64,000 nt of DNA from Chryseobacterium paridis (GTDB lineage: Bacteria > Bacteroidota > Bacteroidia > Flavobacteriales > Weeksellaceae): NCBI RefSeq assembly GCF_016595215.1, contig NZ_JAENHK010000010.1, positions 434,001-498,000 of the forward strand, given 5' to 3'. The translations under genes were made by a program, and so were the position numbers. Below the pieces are notes generated by a model that did not search any database, had not been told where the DNA came from, and worked only from the letters and a program-made list of their open reading frames with translations. Shown in pieces: positions 9,090 through 18,062 of the stretch. The first letter of the stretch is position 1. Each line of letters opens with the position of its first letter.

Positions 9090-9692
9090 CTAGTGTTGAA
9101 AGTGTATATTGCAATAAAGATAGAGAAAAGAAATTAAAAAAGCTATTCCAGCACCCATAAATACTTCTTTTACAGTGTGTCTTTTTAATATGATCCTGGT
9201 AACTCCAACAATAACAGCTATACATAACCACACAATTCCCATTTTCCAGTCCGATGAATAAAATAATGCAGCAACAAATACATTAAAAGCGGTGTGCATT
9301 GAACTTTTTATAAAGAAATTACTTATCTGTAAGGAGAAAAGAAGAATAAGTATAAACAGCATTAATAAATCAACCGATCCATTTTTGAAATAATAGAAAA
9401 GGAGATACAGAATTACTGCGATGGCAGCAAAAATATAAAAGGTTTTTCTCTGCACCCTGTTTGAGACATCCATATTGGTATATCTTCCTGTTTTTACATT
9501 CCAGACCAACCACATAATAACCGGAATTATAATAATAAGTAAAACAGGAAGAAAGTATAATACTGAGTCTTTAAGGGAGTAATCCCGTATACTTCGGTAA
9601 ATGAAAAATAAAAATAATGACACCAGAGGACTGAAAAATTCAGATATTATTCTGGAAATTTTCTGTAGTGGTGATGTTTGTTTTTCTTCCAT
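9090..9692 (-). CDS. PAP2-superfamily integral membrane phosphatase-like protein
   Basis: A 200-residue protein with about six hydrophobic segments. PAP2 signature pieces are present in late positions: KSSMHTAFN, resembling the motif 2 histidine, and TRIILKRHTVKE, resembling motif 3 (SR-x5-H-x3-D) but with Thr for Ser and Glu for the last Asp. Motif 1 (KxxxxxxRP) is not clear; DVSNRVQR near residue 76 is in its place. PAP2 enzymes dephosphorylate undecaprenyl pyrophosphate, phosphatidylglycerophosphate or lipid A at the outer face of the inner membrane; the substrate here is unknown. It heads an operon with the BlaI-type repressor. Confidence 0.75.
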   Translation of the reverse strand: MEEKQTSPLQKISRIISEFFSPLVSLFLFFIYRSIRDYSLKDSVLYFLPVLLIIIIPVIMWLVWNVKTGRYTNMDVSNRVQRKTFYIFAAIAVILYLLFYYFKNGSVDLLMLFILILLFSLQISNFFIKSSMHTAFNVFVAALFYSSDWKMGIVWLCIAVIVGVTRIILKRHTVKEVFMGAGIAFLISFLYLYCNIHFQH

Positions 9693-9708
9693 GTTTAAAT
9701 TAAAAACT

Positions 9709-9737
9709 CAAATATAACATTATAACCAAAAAAACAA
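9709..9737 (-). promoter_or_regulatory. Promoter of the PAP2-blaI operon
   Basis: On the minus strand, TTG (complement of 9735-9737) is followed after 18 nt by TATATTTG (complement of 9709-9716), the full Flavobacteriia consensus. The start codon is about 17 nt downstream of the minus-7 box. Confidence 0.7.
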
Positions 9738-9772
9738 TTGGTATGTATACAATAAAAACGAAGTTTTTTTTA

Positions 9773-9780
9773 TAATTTTG
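9773..9780 (+). promoter_or_regulatory. Minus-7 box TAATTTTG for pdhA
   Basis: Exact TAnnTTTG match 37 nt upstream of the pdhA ATG. No TTG at the expected minus-33 distance was found. Confidence 0.5.
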
Positions 9781-9817
9781 CTCAACTATTTCATAATAAA
9801 TAAGCAAGAGCTAGCAC

Positions 9818-10819
9818 ATGAAAGAATTTTCTAAAGAGGTATACCTTAAATGGTATGAAGATATGACAATGTGGAGAAGGTTTGAAGACAAATGCCGTTC
9901 TCTTTATCTAAAACAAAAGATCAGAGGTTTTTTACATTTGTACAACGGTCAGGAAGCTATTCCTGCAGGTTTTACACATGCAATGGATTTAACAAAAGAC
10001 AGTATGATTACTGCTTACAGATGTCATATCCATCCAATGGCAATGGGAGTAGACCCTAAAAGAATCATGGCGGAACTTTGTGGAAAAGCAACAGGGACGT
10101 CTGGAGGTATGGGTGGTTCTATGCATATTTTTAGTAAAGAACACCGTTTTTATGGTGGACACGGTATTGTAGGAGGACAAATTCCTTTAGGAGCAGGTAT
10201 TGCTTTTGCAGATAAATACTTCGACAGAAAAGCGGTAAACATTTGTTTCTTCGGAGACGGTGCTGCGAGACAAGGTTCGTTGCATGAAACATTTAACATG
10301 GCTATGAACTGGAAACTTCCGGTTGTATTCGTTGTAGAAAACAACCAGTACGCGATGGGAACTTCTGTAAAAAGAACTGCTAACCACGAAGATATCTATA
10401 AATTAGGATTAGGATATGAAATGCCTTGTCTTGCAGTAGATGCAATGGATCCTGAAAAAGTGGCTGAAGCAGCTTATGAAGCTGTTGAAAGAGCAAGAAG
10501 AGGAGATGGCCCTACATTTATTGAAGCAAGAACATACCGTTACAGAGGTCACTCTATGTCTGATGCTGAGCCTTACAGATCTAAAGAAGAAGTAGCCATC
10601 CACAAAAAGGATGATCCTATTGAGTTGATAAAAGAAAGAATTTTAGCCAATAACTGGGCTACTGAAGCAGAACTGGAAACTATTGAAAATAAATCTAGAG
10701 ACTTTGTAGACGAATGTGTAGAGTTCATGGAAAATTCTCCGTATCCAACTGAGGAAAAAATCTATGAGTATGTATATGCACAGGAAGATTTCCCATTCGT
10801 AGACAAACTAGAAAACTAA
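9818..10819 (+). CDS. pdhA: Pyruvate dehydrogenase E1 component, alpha subunit
   Basis: A 333-residue ThDP-dependent alpha subunit of the heterotetrameric E1 type. The thiamine diphosphate motif runs from GDGAARQGS to VVENN, and YRYRGHSMSDAEPYR is the conserved active-site loop. SGGMGGSMHIF is also typical. With E1 beta it decarboxylates pyruvate and passes the acetyl group to the lipoyl arm of E2, feeding the TCA cycle. pdhC follows after 96 bp, with a hairpin in the gap. The beta subunit is not encoded between them and must be elsewhere in the genome. Confidence 0.96.
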   Translation: MKEFSKEVYLKWYEDMTMWRRFEDKCRSLYLKQKIRGFLHLYNGQEAIPAGFTHAMDLTKDSMITAYRCHIHPMAMGVDPKRIMAELCGKATGTSGGMGGSMHIFSKEHRFYGGHGIVGGQIPLGAGIAFADKYFDRKAVNICFFGDGAARQGSLHETFNMAMNWKLPVVFVVENNQYAMGTSVKRTANHEDIYKLGLGYEMPCLAVDAMDPEKVAEAAYEAVERARRGDGPTFIEARTYRYRGHSMSDAEPYRSKEEVAIHKKDDPIELIKERILANNWATEAELETIENKSRDFVDECVEFMENSPYPTEEKIYEYVYAQEDFPFVDKLEN

Positions 10820-10833
10820 AAATAAGAAGAGAT

Positions 10834-10865
10834 AATATGATAATGGCAAGGGTTATTATCATATT
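10834..10865. repeat. Hairpin in the pdhA-pdhC gap
   Basis: AATATGATAAT at 10834-10844 pairs with ATTATCATATT at 10855-10865 around a 10-nt loop. There is no U-run, so this is more likely an mRNA stability or processing element than a terminator. A related ATTATCATATT occurs again just before the pdhC start. Confidence 0.6.
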
Positions 10866-10915
10866 TCTTTTCACTATACAATTATCAAATTAATGCATTA
10901 TCATATTAAAAAATT

Positions 10916-12532
10916 ATGGCAGAAGTAATTACAATGCCTCGTCTTTCCGACACGATGACGGAAGGGAAAGTGGCGAAATGGCATAAAAAAGTAGGAGATA
11001 AAATAAAAGAAGGAGATATTTTAGCAGAAATTGAAACAGATAAAGCTGTTCAGGATTTCGAATCTGAGATAGAAGGAACTCTTTTGTACATTGGTGTAGA
11101 AGAAGGCGGTGCTGCAGCTGTAGATTCTGTTCTTGCAATCATTGGTAATGAAGGTGAAGATATTTCTTCATTAAAAGGGGGAAGTGCTCCCGCAGCCGGA
11201 GGTTCTGAAGAGAAAAAATCTGAAGAAGAGGCTAAAACTGAAAACAAAGAGACTAGTGTAGAGCAAACATCTGCTGAAGTTCCTGCTGGTGTAGAAGTGA
11301 TTACAATGCCAAGACTTTCTGATACAATGACAGAAGGGAAGGTAGCAAAATGGCATAAAAATGTTGGTGATACAGTAAAAGAAGGAGATCTTCTTGCTGA
11401 GATTGAAACTGACAAAGCTGTTCAGGATTTTGAATCTGAATTTAACGGGGTATTATTAAAGCAAGGTGTTGAAGAAAACGGAGCTGCTCCAGTTGATTCT
11501 GTATTGGCAATTATTGGCCCTGAAGGAACAGATGTTTCGGGAGTTGGTGCTGCAAAACCTGCTGCACAGGCTTCAGAAAAACCTGCTGAACAAAAAACTG
11601 AAACTAAATCAGAAGAAAAAGCTGCTGTACAGGCAGTAAGTTCTTCATCTACTGATAGAATTGCAATTTCTCCTCTGGCTAAAAAAATTGCTCAGGAAAA
11701 AGGAGTAGATATTCATGGCGTTCAAGGTTCAGGAGAAAACGGAAGAATTGTAAAGAAAGATATTGAAAATTATCAGCCATCTCAGGCAAAACCTGCTGCT
11801 TCTGCTCCGACTGCAAGTCCAGCTGCTCAAGTAGCATTAAGTTTTGTTCAGGGTGAAGATACAGAAACTCCAAACTCTCAGGTAAGAAGTATTATTGCAA
11901 AACGTCTTGCTGAAAGTAAGTTCTCTGCTCCTCATTATTATCTGATGGTAGAAATCAACATGGATAAAGCAATTGAGGCAAGAAAAGAAATCAATTCTTT
12001 ACCTGATACAAAAATTTCTTTCAATGATATGATCATTAAGGCGACTGCAGTTGCATTAAGAAAACACCCACAAGTAAATTCTAGTTGGGCTGGTGATAAG
12101 ATCATTCACAGAGGGAATATCAATGTGGGTGTAGCTGTTGCGATTCCTGATGGATTGGTTGTTCCGGTTCTTAAGAATACAGATCAGATGAATTACACTC
12201 AGATTTCTGCTGCGGTTAAAGATATGGCTTCAAGAGCTAAATCTAAAGGCTTGAAAGCAAATGAAATGGAAGGATCTACATTCTCTATATCTAACTTAGG
12301 AATGTTCGGAATCGAAACATTTACAAGTATCATCAACCAACCGAATTCTGCAATCCTTTCCGTAGGAGCAATCATTGAAAAACCGATTGTTAAAAATGGA
12401 GAGATCGTAGTTGGAAACATTATGAAACTTTCATTAGCATGTGACCATAGAGTAGTAGATGGTGCTACCGGGGCTCAATTCTTACAAACTTTAAAAACAT
12501 ATCTGGAAAGTCCTTTGACATTATTACTATAA
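10916..12532 (+). CDS. pdhC: Pyruvate dehydrogenase E2, dihydrolipoamide acetyltransferase, two lipoyl domains
   Basis: A 538-residue E2 core protein. Two near-identical lipoyl domains, residues ~3-78 and ~127-202, each carry ETDKAVQDFES with the lipoylated Lys at 43 and 167. Ala/Pro/Glu-rich linkers separate them. A peripheral-subunit-binding domain (ISPLAKKIAQEKGVDI...GRIVKKDI) lies near 250-285. The C-terminal catalytic domain ends with DHRVVDG, catalytic His511. It transfers acetyl from the lipoyl arm to CoA. The linkers are low-complexity, as expected for swinging arms. It follows pdhA and ends at a strong terminator. Confidence 0.96.
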   Translation: MAEVITMPRLSDTMTEGKVAKWHKKVGDKIKEGDILAEIETDKAVQDFESEIEGTLLYIGVEEGGAAAVDSVLAIIGNEGEDISSLKGGSAPAAGGSEEKKSEEEAKTENKETSVEQTSAEVPAGVEVITMPRLSDTMTEGKVAKWHKNVGDTVKEGDLLAEIETDKAVQDFESEFNGVLLKQGVEENGAAPVDSVLAIIGPEGTDVSGVGAAKPAAQASEKPAEQKTETKSEEKAAVQAVSSSSTDRIAISPLAKKIAQEKGVDIHGVQGSGENGRIVKKDIENYQPSQAKPAASAPTASPAAQVALSFVQGEDTETPNSQVRSIIAKRLAESKFSAPHYYLMVEINMDKAIEARKEINSLPDTKISFNDMIIKATAVALRKHPQVNSSWAGDKIIHRGNINVGVAVAIPDGLVVPVLKNTDQMNYTQISAAVKDMASRAKSKGLKANEMEGSTFSISNLGMFGIETFTSIINQPNSAILSVGAIIEKPIVKNGEIVVGNIMKLSLACDHRVVDGATGAQFLQTLKTYLESPLTLLL

Positions 12533-12556
12533 TAAATCCGGATTGTAATATAATAG

Positions 12557-12586
12557 AAACCTCTCAGATTGAGAGGTTTTTTTGTT
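12557..12586 (+). terminator. Intrinsic terminator after pdhC
   Basis: Perfect 10-bp stem AAACCTCTCA / TGAGAGGTTT with a GAT loop, then a T-rich tail. Confidence 0.92.
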
Positions 12587-12662
12587 TTTTTAATTTAGAA
12601 TTGGATATTTTTTAGTGATTAAAAAAATGTAGGAAGATTATTAGAGTTTTATTTATATTCAC

Positions 12663-12670
12663 TATTTTTG
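12663..12670 (+). promoter_or_regulatory. Minus-7 box TATTTTTG immediately before the LolD-like gene
   Basis: Exact TAnnTTTG match only four bases before the ATG at 12675. Transcription from it would start at or within a few bases of the start codon, giving a leaderless or nearly leaderless mRNA. Confidence 0.45.
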
Positions 12671-12674
12671 GAGC

Positions 12675-13343
12675 ATGATTATAGCAAGAAATATCCATAA
12701 ATCTTATGGGAATTTAGAAGTATTAAAGGGCGTAGATATTCATATCAAAACAGGAGAGGTTGTTTCTATTGTTGGAGAGTCCGGGGCTGGGAAATCTACC
12801 CTTCTTCAAATTTTGGGGACATTAGATTCACCTACCAATTCGAAGAATTACGATACAGAAATTACATTAGCTGGGGAGTCGTTTATTAATATGAATGATA
12901 AGCAGCTTTCTAAATTCAGAAACCAAAATATTGGTTTTGTATTTCAATTTCATCAGTTACTTCCAGAATTTACGGCTTTGGAAAATGTCTTACTTCCGAC
13001 CAAAATTGCCGGTGCCAATGATAAAGATGCCTTGGAAAAAGCTTATGCTTTATTTGAAGATTTAAGGATAGAACAAAGACTACATCATAAGCCCAATCAG
13101 TTATCTGGTGGTGAAGCACAGAGAGTTGCAGTAGCAAGAGCGCTTATCAATTCTCCTAAAACTATTTTTGCTGATGAGCCTACTGGTAATCTGGATTCAA
13201 AAAATGCTGATGATCTGCATCGTTTATTCTTTGATTTAAGGGATAAATATAATCAAACATTTGTAATCGTAACCCATAATCCGAATCTCGCAGAGATTAC
13301 AGATAGGAAATTGGTAATGAAAGACGGAATGATTATAGAGTAA
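12675..13343 (+). CDS. ABC transporter ATP-binding protein, LolD-like
   Basis: A 222-residue ABC ATPase with Walker [11 protein letters not shown]-loop [18 protein letters not shown], signature [10 protein letters not shown], Walker [13 protein letters not shown] and the switch His in VTHNP. Length and Q-loop sequence match the LolD/MacB/FtsE group. LolD drives release of lipoproteins from the inner membrane to LolA; MacB-type paralogues energise export. No permease lies next to it, so the partner cannot be assigned here. The L,D-transpeptidase-like gene follows after 13 bp on the same strand. Confidence 0.88.
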   Translation: MIIARNIHKSYGNLEVLKGVDIHIKTGEVVSIVGESGAGKSTLLQILGTLDSPTNSKNYDTEITLAGESFINMNDKQLSKFRNQNIGFVFQFHQLLPEFTALENVLLPTKIAGANDKDALEKAYALFEDLRIEQRLHHKPNQLSGGEAQRVAVARALINSPKTIFADEPTGNLDSKNADDLHRLFFDLRDKYNQTFVIVTHNPNLAEITDRKLVMKDGMIIE

Positions 13344-13356
13344 TCTTGATCACATC

Positions 13357-13926
13357 ATGCAGAAAGCATTATTCTTTTTTTTAATCATATTTTTTTCTTT
13401 TAGTCTTAAAGCACAAGGCAATACAAATTTGCCTGAATCCAGAATTAATGAATTGAAGGCTTTCTTAAAAGGAAAGAATTATAATCAGGATATCGCTGTT
13501 TTTATCAATTTTAAAACCTTTTCTGGAAAATATCGTTACTTTGTTTACGACCTGAAAAACGATAAAATACTACAAAAAGCCATTGTTGCACATGGTAGCG
13601 GCTCTGTCAAAAAGAATTCTGATGAGCTTATTTTTAGTAATGTAGAAGGGGCTTATCAGTCTTCATTGGGAAAATATGAGATCAAAGAGAGTTACTCAGG
13701 AAAATTTGGAAAATCTTATCGACTGAATGGTCTTGATTCCACCAATAATAATGCAAAACAAAGAGCCATCGTTATTCATTCTTATGGATGCATTCCAGAT
13801 AAAGAATCAGTTCGTCCTGCTTGTTTAAGTTTGGGATGTCCTATGCTTTCATCCAGTGCACTTGAGCAAACAGCGGGTTATATTGATTCATCGAAACAAT
13901 CTGTTATTTTGTATGCTTTCTATTAA
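13357..13926 (+). CDS. Exported murein L,D-transpeptidase-like protein (YkuD_2 type)
   Basis: A 189-residue secreted protein with a signal peptide (hydrophobic residues ~5-17, cleavage probably after SLKAQG). The catalytic region has an AHGSGSV segment, His141 in VIHSYGC and the presumed nucleophile Cys161 in SLGCPML. This is the pattern of the L,D-transpeptidase catalytic-domain family common in Bacteroidota (PF13645-like). L,D-transpeptidases form 3-3 peptidoglycan cross-links or attach proteins to it, but for this subfamily the reaction is not established. It follows the LolD-like gene closely, so both may serve envelope assembly. Confidence 0.82.
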   Translation: MQKALFFFLIIFFSFSLKAQGNTNLPESRINELKAFLKGKNYNQDIAVFINFKTFSGKYRYFVYDLKNDKILQKAIVAHGSGSVKKNSDELIFSNVEGAYQSSLGKYEIKESYSGKFGKSYRLNGLDSTNNNAKQRAIVIHSYGCIPDKESVRPACLSLGCPMLSSSALEQTAGYIDSSKQSVILYAFY

Positions 13927-13963
13927 AAATTCGTATTTTGTACTTGTAATTTAAACTTCTATT

Positions 13964-14641
13964 ATGCCCATTAAGTTTCTTGCAGAGGATGACAGACCAA
14001 GAGAAAAGTTTTTACGGAAAGGTAAAGACTCATTATCTGATTCTGAACTCTTAGCCATTGTAATGGGAAGTGGAAGTAGGGATGAAAGTGCTTTGGAATT
14101 GGCAAGAAAGATCTTGTCATCAGTAAATAATAACTGGCATGAATTAAGTTTAATGTCGATAAAAGATTTGATGAAGTTTAAAGGCGTTGGTGAAGTAAAA
14201 GCGCTTTCCATTGCTACTTCTTTGGAAATAGGTCGTCGAAGAGCCGGACAGGAAATTTCTGACAAACCCGTTATTTCAAATAGTAATGATGCATATGTTA
14301 TTTTTAAAAATCACCTGGCAGATTTAAGAACTGAAGAATTCTGGGCTATTTTTCTCAACCAAAGCAATAAAGTTGTCCATATTGCTCAATTAACACAGGG
14401 CGGAATAAGTCAATCCATTGTAGATGTAAGGGTTTTATTTAAACTGGGATTGGATCATTTCTCGACCGGGATTATTATTGCCCATAATCATCCTTCGGGA
14501 AGTTTAAAACCGAGTCGTGAGGATCTTACTATTACTCAAAAGATAAAGGAAGCAGGAATGTTTTTAAGCATTCAGCTTTTAGATCATTTAATTATAACCC
14601 AAAACGCATATTTTAGTTTCTCAGACGAAGGATTAATATGA
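13964..14641 (+). CDS. radC: RadC family JAB1/MPN protein
   Basis: A 225-residue protein of standard length. An N-terminal helix-hairpin-helix (LMKFKGVGEVKALSI) precedes a JAMM metalloprotein domain with the metal-binding HNHPSGSLKPSRED. The name comes from an old DNA-repair assignment that was later withdrawn, and its biochemical role is not settled. The stop overlaps the start of the next gene by 4 bp, so translation of the two is coupled. Confidence 0.95.
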   Translation: MPIKFLAEDDRPREKFLRKGKDSLSDSELLAIVMGSGSRDESALELARKILSSVNNNWHELSLMSIKDLMKFKGVGEVKALSIATSLEIGRRRAGQEISDKPVISNSNDAYVIFKNHLADLRTEEFWAIFLNQSNKVVHIAQLTQGGISQSIVDVRVLFKLGLDHFSTGIIIAHNHPSGSLKPSREDLTITQKIKEAGMFLSIQLLDHLIITQNAYFSFSDEGLI

Positions 14642-15558
14642 TTAAGAGAGTACGATACAACGAAATCGATTTTAATAAATATACTGAATGTTTAGAAAAT
14701 TCTGAACAAAGAAAATATTCAGCTTCAAGAACTTTTCTAGATATCACTTCTAAAAATCAATGGGAGCTATTGGTCTATAATGATTATGAAGCTGTAATGC
14801 CCATTCCTTATGTGAAGAAGTATGGCATAAAGATCATCCATAATCCAATGCTTTGTCAACAATTAGGTATCTTTTCAAAAAAGGATAGTGCTTCTGTGAA
14901 TCAGGCCTTTTTAGATTTTTTGAATTCAAATTTTCTTATTAGAATTTACCAGTTTAATGATCTTAACAAATTTCATTCTATTGTAGAGCAGAAAAAAAAC
15001 TTCCTTATCCCCTCTGATTCTTATGAAAAAGTATATGCCAGATATTCTCCAAAGAGAAAAAGAAAGTTAAGGCTGGACGAAGATGTACTTCGTAATTCTG
15101 AAAATAAGTTGGTGAGTTTTAATGAAGCTAAGTTATTCATACAGAATAATATGTTGGGTTTGGAAAAAGAAGGAGATATCAATGGCTTTTTAAGAATTTT
15201 TAAAATGTTTTATGATCAGGGGCATCTTCAATTTTCTGCTTTTTTCTATAATCAAAAGATCATCAATATTATTGCTGTTTACGAGGATGATTTTAGTTTA
15301 GCATTGCTTGGGACATTTAATGATAAAGAATATGTGAAAATCTCCGGAGCATCAGTGCTTATAGATAATGTAATTAAAAATTGCATAGAAAATAAAACAT
15401 TTGATTTTGAAGGTGGGGAACTTCCCAACATAGAAGAGTTTTTTCGTGGATTTCGTCCTGAATTACAACCTTATGGCATTTTGAAGAGTTCGGTGAAAGA
15501 GCTTGCCCAAAAATTACTCATATTAATTGCTAAAGGTAAGTGGTCCACATTAAAATAA
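14638..15558 (+). CDS. Hypothetical protein, GNAT/FemAB-like fold suspected
   Basis: A 306-residue cytosolic protein with no clear named family. The arrangement resembles FemAB or double-GNAT acyltransferases: a variable N-terminal half, the basic SPKRKRKLR stretch near 138-146, then strands around HLQFSAFFYNQKIINIIAVYE and a late FDFEGGELPNIEEFFRGF, which looks like the acyl-acceptor end of a GNAT fold. Such proteins transfer amino acids or acyl groups to cell-wall or lipid acceptors. No catalytic residue can be named. It starts inside the radC stop (ATGA overlap). Confidence 0.6.
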   Translation: MIKRVRYNEIDFNKYTECLENSEQRKYSASRTFLDITSKNQWELLVYNDYEAVMPIPYVKKYGIKIIHNPMLCQQLGIFSKKDSASVNQAFLDFLNSNFLIRIYQFNDLNKFHSIVEQKKNFLIPSDSYEKVYARYSPKRKRKLRLDEDVLRNSENKLVSFNEAKLFIQNNMLGLEKEGDINGFLRIFKMFYDQGHLQFSAFFYNQKIINIIAVYEDDFSLALLGTFNDKEYVKISGASVLIDNVIKNCIENKTFDFEGGELPNIEEFFRGFRPELQPYGILKSSVKELAQKLLILIAKGKWSTLK

Positions 15559-15604
15559 TAAACAAGAGAATGATTATTCTCATGATGAACTGATTAGGTC
15601 TACA

Positions 15605-15612
15605 TATTTTTG
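15605..15612 (+). promoter_or_regulatory. Minus-7 box TATTTTTG for the PhyH gene
   Basis: Exact TAnnTTTG match 37 nt upstream of the ATG at 15650, in a gap of 91 bp after the preceding gene. Confidence 0.45.
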
Positions 15613-15649
15613 TAACTTTATAAGGCTATTTTAACAACATATTTTAACA

Positions 15650-16582
15650 ATGTTTAAACAGATTCGAAACTATAAACTCCCTTATGCGATCTATAATTTT
15701 TTTAATAAGAAAAAATTAAAACATAATATTCCCCTTTATAAAAAATATGGTGTTAAGAAAAGCTATTTTTCAAGTATTTCCAGTAAGGATTTTTCTCATC
15801 TTCCAGCAAGCGAAAGAGAAATACATCAGGAGAAATTGATCAATACAGAGTTCTATAAAAACCTATCTGAGGAAAATAAAGAAAGTGCTAACCATTATAA
15901 TGATAATGGATATCTGATTGTCAAGAATTACCTGAGCACAGAGACGGTAGACCAGATTAATAACGAAATTGAAAAGCTTTTAAAGGATGGTACCTTGAAA
16001 TTTCGTTATGGAGGTAAATTGATGTTTGCTATTCATTATTCCGATATCATTAGAAAGATAGGAAATGATAAAAGCTTTCTTGATTTCCTTTCGGTGCTCC
16101 TTGATGGAGAAGCTAAACTTTTCCAAAGTATCAATTTCATTAATGGGAGCCAGCAAAAAACACATTCTGATAGTATACATATGACGACGTATCCACTTGG
16201 AGGCCTTTTGGGAGTATGGATAGCCTTAGAAGATGTGGATGAAAATAACGGTGCTCTTCATTATATTCCAGGAAGTCACAAATTGCCTTACTTCTTAAAT
16301 TCTGATTATGATAATGAAGGCAATGCGTTTAAAATAGGTAAGCAAAGCTATAAGGCCTATGAAGAGTTTTTGGAAAATAAAGTAAAAGAACTAGGGCTGA
16401 AAAAAGAAATTTTCAGAGCAAAAAAAGGGGATCTTCTGATATGGCATGCTAATATTTTGCATGGAGGTGAGCCTCATTTGGATAAAGGAAGAACGAGGAA
16501 AAGTTTGGTTTACCACTACTTTGATGAAAATAGTGTTTGCTACCATGAAGTAACTCAGAGACCAGCGTTATTCGAGATGTAA
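15650..16582 (+). CDS. Phytanoyl-CoA dioxygenase (PhyH) family oxygenase
   Basis: A 310-residue Fe(II)/2-oxoglutarate-dependent oxygenase. The metal-binding HxD is His172-x-Asp174 in KTHSDSIH, and the distal His is in WHANILHGG, followed by a Arg-containing GRTRKS segment that would hold 2-oxoglutarate. GVWIALEDVDENNGALHYIPGSHK is the classic PhyH core. Substrates in the family vary widely (fatty acyl-CoA, ectoine, natural products), so the substrate is unknown. It converges with a FkbM methyltransferase; both are types found with glycan or lipid modification genes. Confidence 0.88.
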   Translation: MFKQIRNYKLPYAIYNFFNKKKLKHNIPLYKKYGVKKSYFSSISSKDFSHLPASEREIHQEKLINTEFYKNLSEENKESANHYNDNGYLIVKNYLSTETVDQINNEIEKLLKDGTLKFRYGGKLMFAIHYSDIIRKIGNDKSFLDFLSVLLDGEAKLFQSINFINGSQQKTHSDSIHMTTYPLGGLLGVWIALEDVDENNGALHYIPGSHKLPYFLNSDYDNEGNAFKIGKQSYKAYEEFLENKVKELGLKKEIFRAKKGDLLIWHANILHGGEPHLDKGRTRKSLVYHYFDENSVCYHEVTQRPALFEM

Positions 16583-16607
16583 TTGGCTTGCTAATTATTA
16601 GGAAATT

Positions 16608-17387
16608 TTACTTTGTCGCAAATAGTACATCCTTTTTCTGAGTTTTTATGACGAAATTATAGGGCTTTATGTCCAGATTCAGATCTGTAGGACTATAAGG
16701 AGGATGTATCTCAATTACAATATTATCCACCAACTTCAACCAGGAATTGTTTTGATGAAGTAATTCTTTTTCTGCTCCTTCAATATCAATTTTAAGTAAA
16801 TCAATATTTTTTAATTCATTGTTTTTTATCAGGCTATCCATAGATATGGCGCTTGTAACAATACCATTTTCAGATATTTTTTGATTATAAGAAAGCTCAT
16901 CTCCTCCGAAGTTTAATGTGCCATCCTCAAAATGAGCAGCAGCATGAATGCAAACAATATTTGGAAATGATTTTGTATTGGCTTTTAATATTTCAAAATT
17001 ATCCTGAGAAGCTTCTATAGCATATATTTTTGCATTAGGATATCTCAGGGAGAGATAGATAGAAGTCATTCCGATATGGGCTCCCAGATCAACTATAATT
17101 TGGGGTTCTTTGTTTAAGAATGAAAGATGTTCCTGATAGGTTTCTCTCCAGAATATTTCATAAAAAATATCAATGTCTCCTTTAAAAGTCCTTAGATAAA
17201 GGTTGAAACTTTTCTTTCCTTTTTTGAAATTATAAACAAAAATTTCATTGTTGCTGAAATCTAAACTCTCTTTTTTGAATTTAGAACTATATCTTTTTGA
17301 GTTAACAGTAAATGCAAGAAATGTTTTCAGATTTCTGCTCATGTTTTGATTAAAAATTACTTTAGAAATATAGTTTTTTAATGACAT
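16608..17387 (-). CDS. FkbM family methyltransferase
   Basis: A 259-residue SAM-dependent methyltransferase. Motif I is IVDLGAHIGMTSIYLS; the acidic loop YAIEASQDNFEILKAN and IDLLKIDIEGAEKELL are typical FkbM features. FkbM enzymes O-methylate sugars or small-molecule hydroxyls, often in surface polysaccharide or natural-product clusters. No such cluster surrounds it here. It is convergent with PhyH, 25 bp between stops. Confidence 0.88.
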   Translation of the reverse strand: MSLKNYISKVIFNQNMSRNLKTFLAFTVNSKRYSSKFKKESLDFSNNEIFVYNFKKGKKSFNLYLRTFKGDIDIFYEIFWRETYQEHLSFLNKEPQIIVDLGAHIGMTSIYLSLRYPNAKIYAIEASQDNFEILKANTKSFPNIVCIHAAAHFEDGTLNFGGDELSYNQKISENGIVTSAISMDSLIKNNELKNIDLLKIDIEGAEKELLHQNNSWLKLVDNIVIEIHPPYSPTDLNLDIKPYNFVIKTQKKDVLFATK

Positions 17388-17508
17388 TGTAAATGATAGG
17401 GTAGTTGATTATGCAAATTAATAGTATTTATATTTATCATACCATCTTTTTACTAGGAAAATGAAAAATAAAAGCGTTAAACTTGCATAGCGAATAGTAA
17501 ATAATTAG

Positions 17509-17516
17509 TAATTTTG
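17509..17516 (+). promoter_or_regulatory. Minus-7 box TAATTTTG ahead of the 17528 gene and ppa
   Basis: Exact TAnnTTTG match 11 nt before the ATG, with TTG at 17483-17485 (23-nt spacing, long). It implies a very short leader. Confidence 0.5.
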
Positions 17517-17527
17517 CACATCGAATT

Positions 17528-18040
17528 ATGACAAGTTTTTCAGAATATCTGCCGTATGCTTTTGCTCTTATTATAGCAATTCCCTTTTTGGTTTTGTTGA
17601 GGCAATTTGTACACACTTATATTACTCTTAAGAATCAAGAAATAAAGCTTCTTTCTGTAAAATCAAATTCTGAGAATAAGACCCATTCTTACGAAAGGAT
17701 GACCCTTTTTCTTGAAAGGATAAAGCCGTCTAATATTATTCAGAAGTTTGATCAGAATTTAGCTGTTCATGAGTTTATATTCTTGACTGAAAAGACGATC
17801 AATGAAGAATTCGAGTATAACTCTTCTCAACAGCTTTATTTAACAAAAAATTCATGGAAGAATATTGTTGATTGTAAAAATGCTATTATAGATTTGCTTC
17901 ACAAAACCTATGAAGGATTGAATAATAACGCTGATCTTAATGAATTTAAGACCGTTTTTATTATGAATTATATGAATGAGGAAGACTATATTACGACTAC
18001 TATTGAAGATTTAAGAAGAGAAATTTTAATATTATCATAA
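17528..18040 (+). CDS. Hypothetical membrane-anchored protein
   Basis: A 170-residue protein with one N-terminal hydrophobic segment (about residues 8-25) and a cytosolic or periplasmic remainder rich in Glu, Lys and Asn. No named domain was recognised. It precedes the soluble pyrophosphatase by 22 bp and shares its likely promoter, so the two are probably co-transcribed, but no link to phosphate metabolism can be read from its sequence. Confidence 0.7.
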   Translation: MTSFSEYLPYAFALIIAIPFLVLLRQFVHTYITLKNQEIKLLSVKSNSENKTHSYERMTLFLERIKPSNIIQKFDQNLAVHEFIFLTEKTINEEFEYNSSQQLYLTKNSWKNIVDCKNAIIDLLHKTYEGLNNNADLNEFKTVFIMNYMNEEDYITTTIEDLRREILILS

Positions 18041-18062
18041 CAAAAAAATTAAAATATAAATA

